A stretch of DNA of 64,000 nucleotides from Pseudaminobacter soli (ex Zhang et al. 2022) (GCF_014595955.1 NZ_JABVCF010000016.1:72889-136888), one strand, 5' to 3'; positions 18,217 through 28,049 are shown, counted from the first letter of the stretch. Notes: generated by a model not told the origin, from the sequence alone. Translations and numbers: made by a program.

Positions 18217-19226
18217 AGCATCACCGCTTCGGGCATCCTGTCCCTGACCATGCCGGTCTTCACGGGCTGGGCCGGCTGCACACAAGCCAGCTTCCTGCCG
18301 CGGCCGCGGGAAAGAAGCGGCGGTAAGGCCGTCTTGCAGATGGCGGTCGCCTGCGGGCAGCGCGGCGAGAAAGAGCAGCCTTGCGGCAAGTCGCTCGGAT
18401 TGGGAACCGTGCCAGGTATCGGAATGAGCCGGCGGCGCGGCCCGTCAATGCTGGGGATCGCATCGAAGAGGCCGCGCGTGTAGGGATGCTGCGGGTCGGA
18501 GAACAATTGCTCGACCGTGCCCTCCTCGACGATGCGGCCGGCATACATCACGCAGACTCGCTCGCAGACCTGCGAGACCGCGCCGAGATCATGGCTGATG
18601 AAGACCAAGGCCATGCCGGTCTCGTTCCTGAGCCGGATCAGCAGATCGAGGATCTGGGCCTGGATCGTCGCATCCAGCGCCGTGGTCGGCTCGTCGGCGA
18701 TCAGCAGGTCGGGTTCCCCGGCCAATGCCATCGCGATCATCAGCCGCTGGCACTGGCCGCCGGAGAATTCGTGTGCGTAGAGGTCGAAGCGACGCCGGGG
18801 GTCGGGTATCCCCACCATGTCCATCAGCCTGAGTGCCTCGGCCTTCGCTGCCTCGCCCGCGAGGCCTCGATGGATTGCGAGCGCCTCGACAATCTGGCGG
18901 CCGATCCGCAAGACCGGATTGAGCGAACTCGAAGGATCCTGGAAGATCATTGCTATGCGCCCGCCGCGCACCTGCTCCAATTGGCTGCGCTGGGCTCCCC
19001 GGATCTCGCGGCCTTCCAGTTTGACGGAGCCGGTGACCGTTGCCTTGCCCGGCAGGAGGCCGAGCGCCGCCAGCCACGTCACGGACTTGCCACAGCCCGA
19101 TTCACCGACAAGGCCCACGGCCTCTCCGGGGGCAATGTCCAGATCGATCCCGTGCAGGACCTGAACACCGTCGAAGGCAACTTTCAGGTCGCGCAATTCC
19201 ACCAGATTGGATGCTGACGTGCTCAT
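18213..19226 (-). CDS. Peptide/opine-type ABC importer, ATPase (DppD-like)
   Basis: This 337-aa ATPase has Walker A GESGCGKS, Q-loop MIFQDP, signature-like HEFSGGQCQR, Walker B LLIADEP and the H-loop HDLG. The C-terminal peptide-type domain has GCSFSPRCPQATAIC. It heterodimerises with the DppF-like subunit to drive the two permeases. It lies 110 nt downstream of the binding-protein gene. Confidence 0.9.
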   Translation of the reverse strand: MSTSASNLVELRDLKVAFDGVQVLHGIDLDIAPGEAVGLVGESGCGKSVTWLAALGLLPGKATVTGSVKLEGREIRGAQRSQLEQVRGGRIAMIFQDPSSSLNPVLRIGRQIVEALAIHRGLAGEAAKAEALRLMDMVGIPDPRRRFDLYAHEFSGGQCQRLMIAMALAGEPDLLIADEPTTALDATIQAQILDLLIRLRNETGMALVFISHDLGAVSQVCERVCVMYAGRIVEEGTVEQLFSDPQHPYTRGLFDAIPSIDGPRRRLIPIPGTVPNPSDLPQGCSFSPRCPQATAICKTALPPLLSRGRGRKLACVQPAQPVKTGMVRDRMPEAVML

Positions 19227-19336
19227 GGTTCACCTGCGATTGTCTCGCCATGTCCGCACTCTGGGACGGACGCGTTCCAATGAATGAAAGATGCTCCGGC
19301 GGCGTGAGCCGCCGGAGCGAAGCGGCAAGCCGCCGA

Positions 19337-20965
19337 TCAGTTCGTCCAGTTGGCGCTGCGGAAATCCATCGCGAAGGCCGGCGCGGCCCTCCACTTGAGC
19401 GAGGACTTCATGCCGGTGAACACGGCGTTCTGGTGCAGGACCTGGTAGACCGGGTCTTCGCGCTCGCAAATCTCCAGCATGCGGGCGAAGGCCTTCTTGC
19501 GCCGAGCCTGATCGGTGCTGGTCTCCAGCACGACCGAAAGCTCGTTCACCTCGGCATTGGTCCAGTCCTTCTTCTGCTGGGCTTCGCCGTTCGGGCCGAA
19601 CTGGGACACCATCGGCGTGACGGGATCGTTGATGTTGGCCGAAGCCGACCAGTCACGCACGCCCTTGATGCCTGCCGGATCGTGGATCTGGCCCCAGTTC
19701 TCCTTCATCTCGATCTCGACGTTGAGGCCGACCTGCTTCCACATCTCGACCATGATCTGCGCGTTCGGCGTCTGGTTGGTGTAGTAGTTGTTGAGCAGGC
19801 GGTAGGGGATCGCGTCGCCCTTGTAGTTGGCCTGCTTCAGCAGGTCACGCGCCAGTTCCGGATTGTATTCCGGAGCAGCCCATCCTTCGACGAACATTTC
19901 GCCGTAGGATGCGAACTGCAGCCCGGCGGGAATGACCGTCTGGCCAGCCCAGAGCGCTTCGACGATCGCCTTGCGGTCGATCGAATGGGTCATCGCCCGA
20001 CGCACCAGCGGGTCGGCGAGGATCGGGTTCTGGACGTTGAACACCGAGATGCGGTGATTCTGGATGGTCGAACCCTGCACCTCAAAGCCCGGCGCCGCCT
20101 GGATGGCAGCGATCTGGTCCGGCGGCAGGTCGCAGGCGAAGTCGTATTCGCCCGAGAGCAGACCGTTCACGCGCGACGCGACTTCCGGCACCTCGACGAA
20201 GCGGATCTGCTCAAGCGGCGGCCGTCCACCCCAGTAATCGTCGAAAGCGACGAGCGTCAGCGAGACGTCCGGCTTGTACTCGCCCACCATGTAGGGTCCC
20301 GTCGTGATCGGCTTGCGGGCCCAGTCGGCGAAGCTGGGCGCCTCGTCCCAGGCGCGGCGATTGGCGATCTGGCTGCCATAGGCGTAGAGGCGGCCTTCGA
20401 GCGTGACATCGGGGGTCGTGTTGTGAAAGCGGACCGTGTACTTGTCGACGGCCTCGACGCCCGCCAAGGCCGGCCAAAGGCGGCGGCCGATGCCCGGCAC
20501 GGAGGCCGGCAGTTCCTTCACCGTCGTCGGCTTGTGATCGTCGGCGAAGATGGTCTTGCCGCCGGCCGGCTCGGTATCGCCGAATACGCGTTCCTTGGAG
20601 AAGCTGAACACGACGTCCTCGGCGGTCAACTCGTCGCCGTTGTGGAACTTGACGCCCTGGCGGAGCTTGAGTTCGATCGTCTTGTCGTCGATGCGCTTCC
20701 ATTCGGTCGCGAGGCCTGCGACCGGGCCCTGGTTGCCCATCCAGTCACGCAGGATCAGGCCTTCCCAAAAATTCGGGAAGAATACGCGCTCGCCGACATT
20801 GGACTGCTCCTTCCAGACGCAGAGCGTGTTGTTGTTGGTGATCTTTTGCACGGCGATGGTGACGGACGGACGCGCCGCCTGCCCGATGGCGAATCGCGGC
20901 AGAACGAGGCTGCCCGCCGTTGCGCCGATCAAGCTGAGCGCATGTCGCCGATTGAGTGAAATCAT
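19337..20965 (-). CDS. Periplasmic binding protein, peptide/opine type (SBP family 5)
   Basis: This 542-aa protein is a family-5 extracellular solute-binding protein. It has a twin-Arg signal (NRRHALSLIGATAG) with cleavage near residue 29. Lobe I carries the family motif LKLRQGVKFHNGDELTAEDV near residue 110. The ATG at 20965 has AAAGGAG 8 nt upstream. It feeds the two permeases and two ATPases downstream. The linked phosphodiesterase, phosphatase and sugar isomerase suggest a sugar-phosphodiester ligand rather than a peptide, by analogy with AccA, which binds agrocinopine. This is an inference. Confidence 0.85.
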   Translation of the reverse strand: MISLNRRHALSLIGATAGSLVLPRFAIGQAARPSVTIAVQKITNNNTLCVWKEQSNVGERVFFPNFWEGLILRDWMGNQGPVAGLATEWKRIDDKTIELKLRQGVKFHNGDELTAEDVVFSFSKERVFGDTEPAGGKTIFADDHKPTTVKELPASVPGIGRRLWPALAGVEAVDKYTVRFHNTTPDVTLEGRLYAYGSQIANRRAWDEAPSFADWARKPITTGPYMVGEYKPDVSLTLVAFDDYWGGRPPLEQIRFVEVPEVASRVNGLLSGEYDFACDLPPDQIAAIQAAPGFEVQGSTIQNHRISVFNVQNPILADPLVRRAMTHSIDRKAIVEALWAGQTVIPAGLQFASYGEMFVEGWAAPEYNPELARDLLKQANYKGDAIPYRLLNNYYTNQTPNAQIMVEMWKQVGLNVEIEMKENWGQIHDPAGIKGVRDWSASANINDPVTPMVSQFGPNGEAQQKKDWTNAEVNELSVVLETSTDQARRKKAFARMLEICEREDPVYQVLHQNAVFTGMKSSLKWRAAPAFAMDFRSANWTN

Positions 20966-21185
20966 CCCGGATTCTCCTTTTGCATGGGCGGCGCAGGCGG
21001 CGTCGTACTTGCCGACCGTCCTTAGGCCTCTTCCGGCGGTATAAACGTCGCCCCATGAAACATTTGTGACGCGAGAACTGCATAGATCCGGGAAAGAATA
21101 TGGACCGCAATGAATGCGCACAGTATTCACGAGCGGACATCCACTCGAGAGCAACCAGGTAATCCTGAAATAATATTTCAGATGC

Positions 21186-21905
21186 TCAGGTGATACTTAT
21201 CTGAGCGGGTGCCGCTTCGATAGTTGCTGCATCGCGCGGGAGGGCGATGGAACCAATCGCTGCTGCAAGTTCGGCGCTTCCCTCGGCCACCAGCGACGCT
21301 CCAGCCTCTTTCAGGACGGTGTGTCGGCCAGCGGGAGGATCGGCCGAATCGACGAAGCCGATCGCCCTCATCCCTGCAGCGACGGCACCGGCAATGCCGT
21401 GGGCACTGTCGTCGATCACCACGCACCGCTCCGGCTCCACGCTGAAAGTGCGCGTGCAAAGCTCGAAGAGATCGGGGGCCGGCTTCGGACGCTCGACCAT
21501 CTCCGCACTGAAAATGTTCGGCGCGAACTCCGCCCAGAGATCGAACAGGCCGAGGCTCCGACGCAATCTTTCCGTCGTGCTGTTCGACGCGACGCATTTG
21601 AGATGGGGCAGCGAACGCACGAGGCCGGCCATTCCGGGCATCGGACGAAGCGAACGACTGAACTCGTCGAACAGTCTCGATTGCATCTCCGAAAAGACGC
21701 GATCAACGTCCAACAGGCCAAATTCATCGACGCATATGCAACGGCATTCCTTCTCCGATGCGCCGGTGAAGCGGCGGTGGACGTCGGCTGCGCTGACGGA
21801 GACGCCAGAGCGCTGCAGCGCTTCGGCGAGCAAGCCGCTCGCCACCGGCTCGCTGTCGATCAAAACACCATCGCAATCGAAGATAAGAAGGTCGGTCGTC
21901 ATCAC
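21186..21905 (-). CDS. HAD-family phosphatase
   Basis: This 239-aa HAD subfamily IA hydrolase has the nucleophile motif FDCDGVLIDSEP at residues 9-20, motif II SNS near 109, the Lys of motif III (ERPKPAPDLF) and motif IV VVIDDSAHGI. It resembles beta-phosphoglucomutase or small sugar-phosphate phosphatases. It is the first gene of the operon and lies 220 nt upstream of the binding-protein gene; the gap may hold a second promoter. In the acc-like model it would remove phosphate from the sugar phosphate released by the GDPD protein. Confidence 0.8.
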   Translation of the reverse strand: MMTTDLLIFDCDGVLIDSEPVASGLLAEALQRSGVSVSAADVHRRFTGASEKECRCICVDEFGLLDVDRVFSEMQSRLFDEFSRSLRPMPGMAGLVRSLPHLKCVASNSTTERLRRSLGLFDLWAEFAPNIFSAEMVERPKPAPDLFELCTRTFSVEPERCVVIDDSAHGIAGAVAAGMRAIGFVDSADPPAGRHTVLKEAGASLVAEGSAELAAAIGSIALPRDAATIEAAPAQISIT

Positions 21906-22380
21906 GGCGGGCTTCCAACGGGAGAAGCCGGGTCGTTAGGTTACAAGTGCTACGCCCATGTGACAGAAGTCTTGCGAGCGGGGACCAGATGGATCAGGAG
22001 GGCCGCGTAGCTCTATCTCATGGAAGGTTTGGCGCCCTGCTCGGCATGCTGACCGGGAGCGGCGGCGGCATGGCCGCGATGTACTCGTCGCCGAGATAAC
22101 AACGGTGCTGCGCGCCGATCTTTACGCATCGCCGCCTTGGCCGGCGCGGCGGCGGTCGTTGCAGGCAACCAGTTGCATCTCCCCCTTGGGCACGGCAGGC
22201 GATCGCTGGGGCGGTGCTGTGCTTCGGACTTCGTCTGCCGGCAATCCGGCGCGGCTGACGCCTTCCCCTTGTGGGGCGCGCCACAAGCTGTCGTTGGTAC
22301 CAGCCAGCAGTTGTGGCCTGCGGCGCGCCCACAGAGACGCCGCCGCCTGACGCCAACTGTTGACGATGCTAGCGCATCTC

Positions 22381-22510
22381 TGCCGGCTGCCATTCACGCC
22401 GCCCTCGCTTCGGCCCTCACGGCCAAAGGCTACAGCCAGCCGACGCAGTTCAGATTGAGATGGCAAGCGGAGGCTATGGCGAGGCTGACCTCCTCGTATC
22501 GGCGCAGACC
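22381..22510 (+). pseudogene. DEAD-box RNA helicase N-terminal remnant
   Basis: One forward frame reads LASALTAKGYSQPTQF, like the Q-motif region of DbpA/RhlE-type helicases. After a frameshift the next frame reads GYGEADLLVSAQT, the residues just before the Walker GSGKT in rhizobial DEAD-box proteins. The GKT and everything beyond are missing. Both pieces are in the right order and spacing. The 350 bases upstream show nothing recognisable. Similarity was judged from memory of the family. Confidence 0.4.
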
Positions 22511-22530
22511 CCGCTGCTGGATTGGCGCTA

Positions 22531-22690
22531 TCAGTTGTAGAATTCGTAGCCGCCGGAGCAGGACATCAGCAATCCGCCCTCGACCTCGATGATCTTACCG
22601 ACAATGCGACGCCCTCGCGAATGCCCTGTTTACTTGAAGCGATGAACGACACGACCTCGCGCCGGATCAGTATCGATCCGCGTTAGTTGG
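22531..22690 (-). pseudogene. SDR oxidoreductase C-terminal remnant
   Basis: The minus strand reads GKIIEVEGGLLMSCSGGYEF then a stop, which looks like the closing strand and tail of a short-chain dehydrogenase. Upstream, in a different frame, is EVVSFIASSKQGIREGV, like the helix before it. A frameshift near 22600 separates the two. No catalytic part remains. Confidence 0.4.
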
Positions 22691-22727
22691 AGTTGTCCAT
22701 AGACGCACTAGTCGCCACCGGGGCGGT

Positions 22728-23441
22728 TCAGACCCCGCCCATATAGATATCCATTATTTGGCGATCGTCGCGCACATCCTGCGGGCTTCCTTCGAAGCGT
22801 TTTTCGCCGGCCGCGAGGATGTAGAGCTTATCGGCAATGGGCATGGCCTCGCGGATGTTCTGCTCGACCATCAATATGCCGATGCCTTGCGCGGTGAGCG
22901 TGGTGATGCGCTCTAGCGTTTCATTGACCATGGCCGGAGACAAGCCGGCGGAGGGCTCATCGAGCAGGATGAAGCGCGGCTCCGAAACCAAGGCACGCGC
23001 TAAAGACAGCATGGCCTGCTCGCCGCCGGACAGCGACCCCGCCGCCGTGTGCCTCCGCCGCGCCAGCGACGGGTACTGATCGATCAGCGCTTCGATGCGC
23101 CGCTCCATAAGACGCTTGTCGGGTATGGCATAGCCGCCCATGCGCAGGTTCTCCGTCACCGTCAGGCGCGGAAATACGCCGCCGCCCTGCGGCATCAGCA
23201 CCAGGCCGTTCCGGACCACCTGGTGGACCGGAAGGTTGCTCAGCGTGATGCCGTCGAGCAGGGTTGTGCCGTTCCACAGCGGCAACGCGCCGGCGATGGC
23301 TTTGAGCAGAGTGGACTTGCCGCAGCCGTTCGGGCCGAAGATGCAGGTGATCTTGCCCGCCTCGGCAGTCACCGACACGCCGCGGACGATCTCCTGCTTC
23401 CCATAGCCGGTGACGACGTTTTCGGCGACGAGCGCGCTCAT
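22728..23441 (-). CDS. livF: Branched-chain-amino-acid-type ABC importer, ATPase LivF
   Basis: This 237-aa ATPase has Walker A GPNGCGKST, signature SLSGGEQAM, Walker B FILLDEP and the LivF-type ending. Its ATG overlaps the livG stop as ATGA. It is the last gene of a five-gene importer operon. The true substrate is open, since Liv-type systems also take up amides, urea and aromatic acids. Confidence 0.88.
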   Translation of the reverse strand: MSALVAENVVTGYGKQEIVRGVSVTAEAGKITCIFGPNGCGKSTLLKAIAGALPLWNGTTLLDGITLSNLPVHQVVRNGLVLMPQGGGVFPRLTVTENLRMGGYAIPDKRLMERRIEALIDQYPSLARRRHTAAGSLSGGEQAMLSLARALVSEPRFILLDEPSAGLSPAMVNETLERITTLTAQGIGILMVEQNIREAMPIADKLYILAAGEKRFEGSPQDVRDDRQIMDIYMGGV

Positions 23442-24196
23442 TGCGGCCGCCCCAGATAGGTCTGCATGACTTCGGAATTGCGCACGATCTCGTCAAAACT
23501 GCCGCTCGTCACCACGCGCCCGGCATCCATGACGATGATGCGGTCGCATACGCTGCGCACCATCTCCATGTCATGTTCGATGACGAGGAAGGATACGCCG
23601 CGCTCGCGTAGCTTCGCGATGGCTTCAAGGATGATCTTGCGAATGCTGGGATGCACGCCGGCCGTCACCTCATCGAGCAGGATCAGCGTGGCCCGCCGCA
23701 TGATGACGCGGCCGAACTCCAGCAGCTTCTGCTGGCCGCCCGAGAGATCGGAGGCGCGATTGTCGGCGACATGCTCCAGCTTGAGCAGCGCCAGCGTCTC
23801 GGCCGCCCGTTCGTGCGCGCCCGGCCAGTGGCCCTCGGCGGCGGCTGCGAGCAGGTTCTCCGTCACCGTCATGTTGTCGAACAGAGCCGGGATCTGGAAG
23901 GTGCGCGCGAGGCCCAGCCGCGCGACCTTGTAAGCGTCCTGGCCCGCGATATCGCGACCGTCGAAGCGGATTTCTCCTCGATCCGACGCCACCGTTCCGG
24001 ACACGAGGCTGAACAGCGTCGACTTGCCGGAGCCGTTGGGACCGATCAGTCCGGCGATCTCGCGCCGGCCGACCTCGAGATCGACGCCATTGGCGGCCTT
24101 GATCCCGCCGAAATGCTTGTGGAGGCCGCGCACGACGAGGATGGGATCGACGGCGGCATCCGGTCTGTGCGCCTGTGGCTGGGTCGAGATGCTCAC
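23438..24196 (-). CDS. livG: Branched-chain-amino-acid-type ABC importer, ATPase LivG
   Basis: This 252-aa ATPase has Walker A GPNGSGKST, signature DLSGGQQKL, Walker B LILLDEV (Val replacing the more usual Pro or Ala after Glu) and H-loop EHDM. The N-terminus is extended by about 20 polar residues. It starts with GTG, overlapping the livM stop as GTGA, so translation is coupled. Confidence 0.88.
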   Translation of the reverse strand: MSISTQPQAHRPDAAVDPILVVRGLHKHFGGIKAANGVDLEVGRREIAGLIGPNGSGKSTLFSLVSGTVASDRGEIRFDGRDIAGQDAYKVARLGLARTFQIPALFDNMTVTENLLAAAAEGHWPGAHERAAETLALLKLEHVADNRASDLSGGQQKLLEFGRVIMRRATLILLDEVTAGVHPSIRKIILEAIAKLRERGVSFLVIEHDMEMVRSVCDRIIVMDAGRVVTSGSFDEIVRNSEVMQTYLGRPQ

Positions 24197-25194
24197 TTAC
24201 GATCTCCCCCACCAGCGTCCACCAGTTTCTCCACCGTCTTGCCGAGCACTGTAGCGGTACTGCCCCGGCGTCTCGCGAACAGGCCGGCAATGCCGTCGGG
24301 CAGGAACAGCACCACCAGCACGATGGCCGCGCCAAGGATGGCGATGTAGAAGGCAGTGTCGCCCCAGTACATCCATATCAGGCGGTTGACTACGAACAGC
24401 GCCACGCCGCCGATAGCCGGCCCCCACAGCGTGCCGAGCCCGCCCAGCAGCACCATGACCACCATCTGGTCGGTGATATCTCCGCCGAACACGCTCCGGG
24501 GATTGATGAAGGTGACCCAGTAGGCGAAGATCGCGCCGAACACCGAGGCGGTAATCGCGCTCAGCACGAAGGTCTGCAGCTTGACCCGCGCGGTATTGAT
24601 GCCCATCGCCTCGGCGGCCGGCTCGTGGTCGCGCAGCGCCTTGACCTTCAGCCCGAAGCGCGAATGCTCGAACAGCGCCCAGGTCAGGAGGTAGGTCAGC
24701 ACCGCGGCCGCGAGCATGGCGAAGTAGAAGAAGCGCTCGTTGAGGAAGGGCGGCAGGCTGAGCCCGCCGATACCGCCGGTGAACTCCATGACGGTCGCGA
24801 ACTGGATGAGCACCTCCGCGAAGGCCCAGGTGGCGATGGCGAAGTAGGCGCCGCGCAGCCTGAGCGTTGACGCACCGATGACGACGGCGCAGGCCGCCGT
24901 CACCGCGATGCCCGCGGGAATCGTGGCGGCGAACGGCAGGCCTAGCGGGTCGGCCATCAGTAGCGCCGTCACATAGGCGCCGAGGCCGAAGAAGGCCGAT
25001 TGCCCGAAATTGATGTAGCCGGCATAGCCGCCCAGCATGTTCCACGAGCAGGCGAGGCCCGCCCACATCAACGCGCCGGTGGCGATGCGCAGCCAGTAGT
25101 TGTTGACCAGGAGCGGCATCAGGACCAGCACGACGAGGAGCGCGCCGAGGAAAAGGAGGCCTGGCCAGCGCGGTTTCATGGGATACACCGCCAT
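24193..25194 (-). CDS. livM: Branched-chain-amino-acid-type ABC importer, permease LivM
   Basis: This 333-aa inner-membrane permease has the LivM signature segment YAGYINFGQSAFFGLGAYV near residue 55 and the EAA-like loop region ALRDHEPAAEAMGIN near 195. The start at 25194 is one base past the livH stop; an ATG at 25179 is a second option. Confidence 0.88.
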   Translation of the reverse strand: MAVYPMKPRWPGLLFLGALLVVLVLMPLLVNNYWLRIATGALMWAGLACSWNMLGGYAGYINFGQSAFFGLGAYVTALLMADPLGLPFAATIPAGIAVTAACAVVIGASTLRLRGAYFAIATWAFAEVLIQFATVMEFTGGIGGLSLPPFLNERFFYFAMLAAAVLTYLLTWALFEHSRFGLKVKALRDHEPAAEAMGINTARVKLQTFVLSAITASVFGAIFAYWVTFINPRSVFGGDITDQMVVMVLLGGLGTLWGPAIGGVALFVVNRLIWMYWGDTAFYIAILGAAIVLVVLFLPDGIAGLFARRRGSTATVLGKTVEKLVDAGGGDRK

Positions 25195-25195
25195 G

Positions 25196-26068
25196 TCAGA
25201 GGCCCCGCCGCAGGATCCCGCGCGGGGATATAAGGAGAACCAGGAACAGGGTGGTGAATATGGCCAGCAGCGAATAGCTCGAGCCGACATAAGTGGCGAC
25301 ATAGGCCTCGATGACGCCCAGCAGCAGCGCCGCCACCACCGCGCCCCCGACGGATCCCAGTCCGGCCAGCACGGCGACAAAGAAGGCGAACAGCGTGTAG
25401 CGCAGACCGGACTCGGGATTGACCGAGTAAATGGCGCCCATCAGCACGCCCGCCATGGCCGTGATGCCGGCATAGAGGCCATACACATTGGCACTGAGGC
25501 GGTGGATGTTGACGCCCATCAGGGCGGCGTTGTGCCGGTTCTCGGCGGTGGCACGGATGGCAAGGCCGTAGCGGGTCTGGTAGAGGAAGACGAACAGCCC
25601 TCCAGCGATCATCACGGCGAAGAGCGCCGCCGCCACGCGGATCAGCGGCACTGTAATCGGACCAATCATGAGGCTCTCGCCGCTCAGCGCCGTGGTCACG
25701 GTGCGCGTGTTGAAGCCCCAGGCGGTGAGCATGCCGCCGCGAAGCAGTGTGAACAGCCCGAAGGTGAGCGCCAGCGCCATGAGTTCCGGCCGCGCGGTGC
25801 GGCTGTTGCGGACATTGTAGAGGATCGGCCCGATCAGATAGCCGATCGCCCCGAACAGAACGAAGGCTAGCGGCATGGCGACGAAGCCGTCGAGGCCGAG
25901 ACCCGCGACCATGTAGTAACCGAGATAGCCGCCCAACACGACCCAGCCTCCCACCGCGAAGTCGATGACGTGCAGCACGCCGAAGGTGAGTTGGAAAGCG
26001 ATGGTGAAAGTGGCGATGACGCCGCCGATCAGAAGTCCGTTCAGCAAGGTCTGAAGAAAAAGGTCCAA
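25196..26068 (-). CDS. livH: Branched-chain-amino-acid-type ABC importer, permease LivH
   Basis: This 290-aa inner-membrane permease has the LivH N-terminus (LLNGLLIGGVIATFTIAFQLTFG) and the coupling loop AIRATAENRHNAALMGVN. It lies 122 nt downstream of the binding-protein gene and is followed directly by livM. Confidence 0.88.
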   Translation of the reverse strand: MDLFLQTLLNGLLIGGVIATFTIAFQLTFGVLHVIDFAVGGWVVLGGYLGYYMVAGLGLDGFVAMPLAFVLFGAIGYLIGPILYNVRNSRTARPELMALALTFGLFTLLRGGMLTAWGFNTRTVTTALSGESLMIGPITVPLIRVAAALFAVMIAGGLFVFLYQTRYGLAIRATAENRHNAALMGVNIHRLSANVYGLYAGITAMAGVLMGAIYSVNPESGLRYTLFAFFVAVLAGLGSVGGAVVAALLLGVIEAYVATYVGSSYSLLAIFTTLFLVLLISPRGILRRGL

Positions 26069-26190
26069 TGTGAAACCATCTGAATGCCGGGTGGCGGGAA
26101 AATCTGCTTCAGGTCGTGCGCGGCACTGGGACGTCTGCCGCGCCGCCGGGTCGGCAGCGCGCGATCGGCTCGCGCGCTGCCTTCAGGTGG

Positions 26191-27462
26191 CTATTTCCAG
26201 GCGGGCAATGGGTAGATGTAGTCGGCGGCAGCTGCTTCCTTCGGGCCGACTGCTATCGTCTTGCCGCCTTGGATTTGGACCAGCACGGGCACCGGCTGGA
26301 TGTTGTCGTGGTAGTGCGGACCGTCCTTCTCGAACTTGATCGGGCCGTAGAAGGTCTGGATGTCAGTCTCGGCGATGGCATCCTTCAGCGCCACGCGGTC
26401 CTCGGGCGTCAGTGCCGGCTTCTTGCCGAGCCGCTTCAGCGCATCGCCCAACACCACACCGCTCGCCGCGCAGCCGGCAGCCGTATAGTCCGGCTCCGCC
26501 CCCAGCTTCTTCTGCGCCATCTCGGCGAAGTCCTTGGCCGTGCCGAACACATCGTCCTTGTAGGATACGGAAGGCAGCCATACCACCACGCCCGTCGTGC
26601 CATCGGCATCGGCGCCGAGCGCTTGGGCGAAGGCGGGATTGGTGACGCCGTAGTGCATGATCAGAGCTTTCGGCCGGTAATTCAGCGACTTCGAGGTCTT
26701 GACCACGTTGATCAGCACCTCCTCATGGCCGCCGACAGCGACGATGTCTGGATTGAGCGCGGCGATCTTGGAGATGACCGGAGTGAGATCGCCCTCCGGC
26801 GGCACCAACTCATAGGCGACCAGTTCCAGGCCAGCGGCCTTGACGCCGTCGCGGAAGCCCTCGCCTGTTTCCTTCGAGAATGGCTCGTTGACGCCTATGA
26901 CCGCGACGGTCTTAGCCGCCGGGTTGGACAGCTTGGCCAACACACCCAGCGACATTCCCGACGTGGTGTCGACAGCAGGGATGATGCCGAAATTGAATTC
27001 CGGCTTGGCCTTCCAGACATTCGGCGACTCGGCCGAACCGGAGATCATTGGCACCTGGTATTTCTGGCAGATTGGCTGCACGGCGATGGTCGAGCCGCTG
27101 GTATAGGGGCCGAACAGCACATCGACCTCGTTCTGTACGATCAGCCGCTCAGCAGCATCGGCACCGGTTGCCGGGTTGCTCTGGTCGTCGCCGTAGAACA
27201 TCTCGACTTTAAAGCGTTCGCCGGCCACCTCCACGCCACCCTTCGCGTTGATCGCATCGGCCCATAGATCGTAACCTTGCTTGGTCAGGTTGCCGCCGAG
27301 GATATTCTCGCCCGAAAGCGAGGTGATGACGCCCGCCTTGAAGGTCGCCGCTTGCGCCCGCGCGGCCCGCACAAAGGGCATTCCGAGCGCGCCCGCAGTG
27401 ACGGCGGCAGCGCTGCCGCCCAAGAATCTGCGACGCGAGAAAGAAGAGTATCTCCGAGCCAT
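26191..27462 (-). CDS. Liv-type periplasmic binding protein, Tat signal
   Basis: This 423-aa protein is a type I periplasmic binding fold (Peripla_BP_6) with a twin-Arg signal SRRRFLGGSAAAV and cleavage near residue 37. The mature start FKAGVITSLSGENILGGNL is typical of ABC amino-acid/amide binding proteins. It heads the liv operon. The ligand is not recognisable from sequence. Confidence 0.85.
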   Translation of the reverse strand: MARRYSSFSRRRFLGGSAAAVTAGALGMPFVRAARAQAATFKAGVITSLSGENILGGNLTKQGYDLWADAINAKGGVEVAGERFKVEMFYGDDQSNPATGADAAERLIVQNEVDVLFGPYTSGSTIAVQPICQKYQVPMISGSAESPNVWKAKPEFNFGIIPAVDTTSGMSLGVLAKLSNPAAKTVAVIGVNEPFSKETGEGFRDGVKAAGLELVAYELVPPEGDLTPVISKIAALNPDIVAVGGHEEVLINVVKTSKSLNYRPKALIMHYGVTNPAFAQALGADADGTTGVVVWLPSVSYKDDVFGTAKDFAEMAQKKLGAEPDYTAAGCAASGVVLGDALKRLGKKPALTPEDRVALKDAIAETDIQTFYGPIKFEKDGPHYHDNIQPVPVLVQIQGGKTIAVGPKEAAAADYIYPLPAWK

Positions 27463-28049
27463 ATTGCAATTCCTCCCTTGCGTGTCATGGCCTTGAGGTC
27501 AGTTCTTTTAGCTCACCATACGATCACATGTGCATTGCGCAGACAAGCGCATCGTTCAGCGGACAGACCGCCCAGCGGCGGCCGGGAATGACCCGTTGTG
27601 AATGTTTCTTTCCTCGATCATGGCCCCAAAACTCGGCCATTCAGAGCAAGCCTGTTCCGAAATATCCATTCGAGCGATAACGGTGGCGGCTCCTGGCAGT
27701 GCCGCTCTCGTTGGTCAGCGTCTCGATGCCATTGAGCGCCGTGCGGTTCTCGGCGAGATCGCCGAGCTTTCCGCGCCGAGGCAGAATACGATCTGCGCCC
27801 GAAACATTGCAGCAGGGATTCGTGGCGGCCCCGCGCGTCGTAAGCTGAAGAGTACGGCCGATCCGCAAGAGCCGGCGCCGCGCGCGGCTGGTCAGAATGG
27901 ATAGTCGTTGGCGTTACGTCCGGCCCGCGGATCAGCGCTTTCGGACGGAAAGTAGCATGCATAAAGGCGCGCCACCAACTGACATGCTGCTAGGCATGCT
28001 GATTAGCCGAAGCGGTCGAGAGCGGTCTGGCGGCTTTCGGGGACCGAGT
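27463..28049. other. No credible gene
   Basis: This stretch lies upstream of the liv binding-protein gene and before the ArsR remnant. Short frames exist on both strands but none has a recognisable domain. It should hold the liv operon promoter near 27470-27600. The rest may be debris of a lost element, given the integrase tail that follows. Confidence 0.5.

Noticed and set aside
22018..22466. Arg/Ala-rich frames upstream of the helicase remnant
   Set aside because: They have no ribosome site or domain, and several frames are open at once, as expected by chance at this GC content.
24193..25380. N-terminally extended LivM start at 25380
   Set aside because: The extension overlaps livH by 185 bp and has no family similarity; the start at 25194 directly follows the livH stop.
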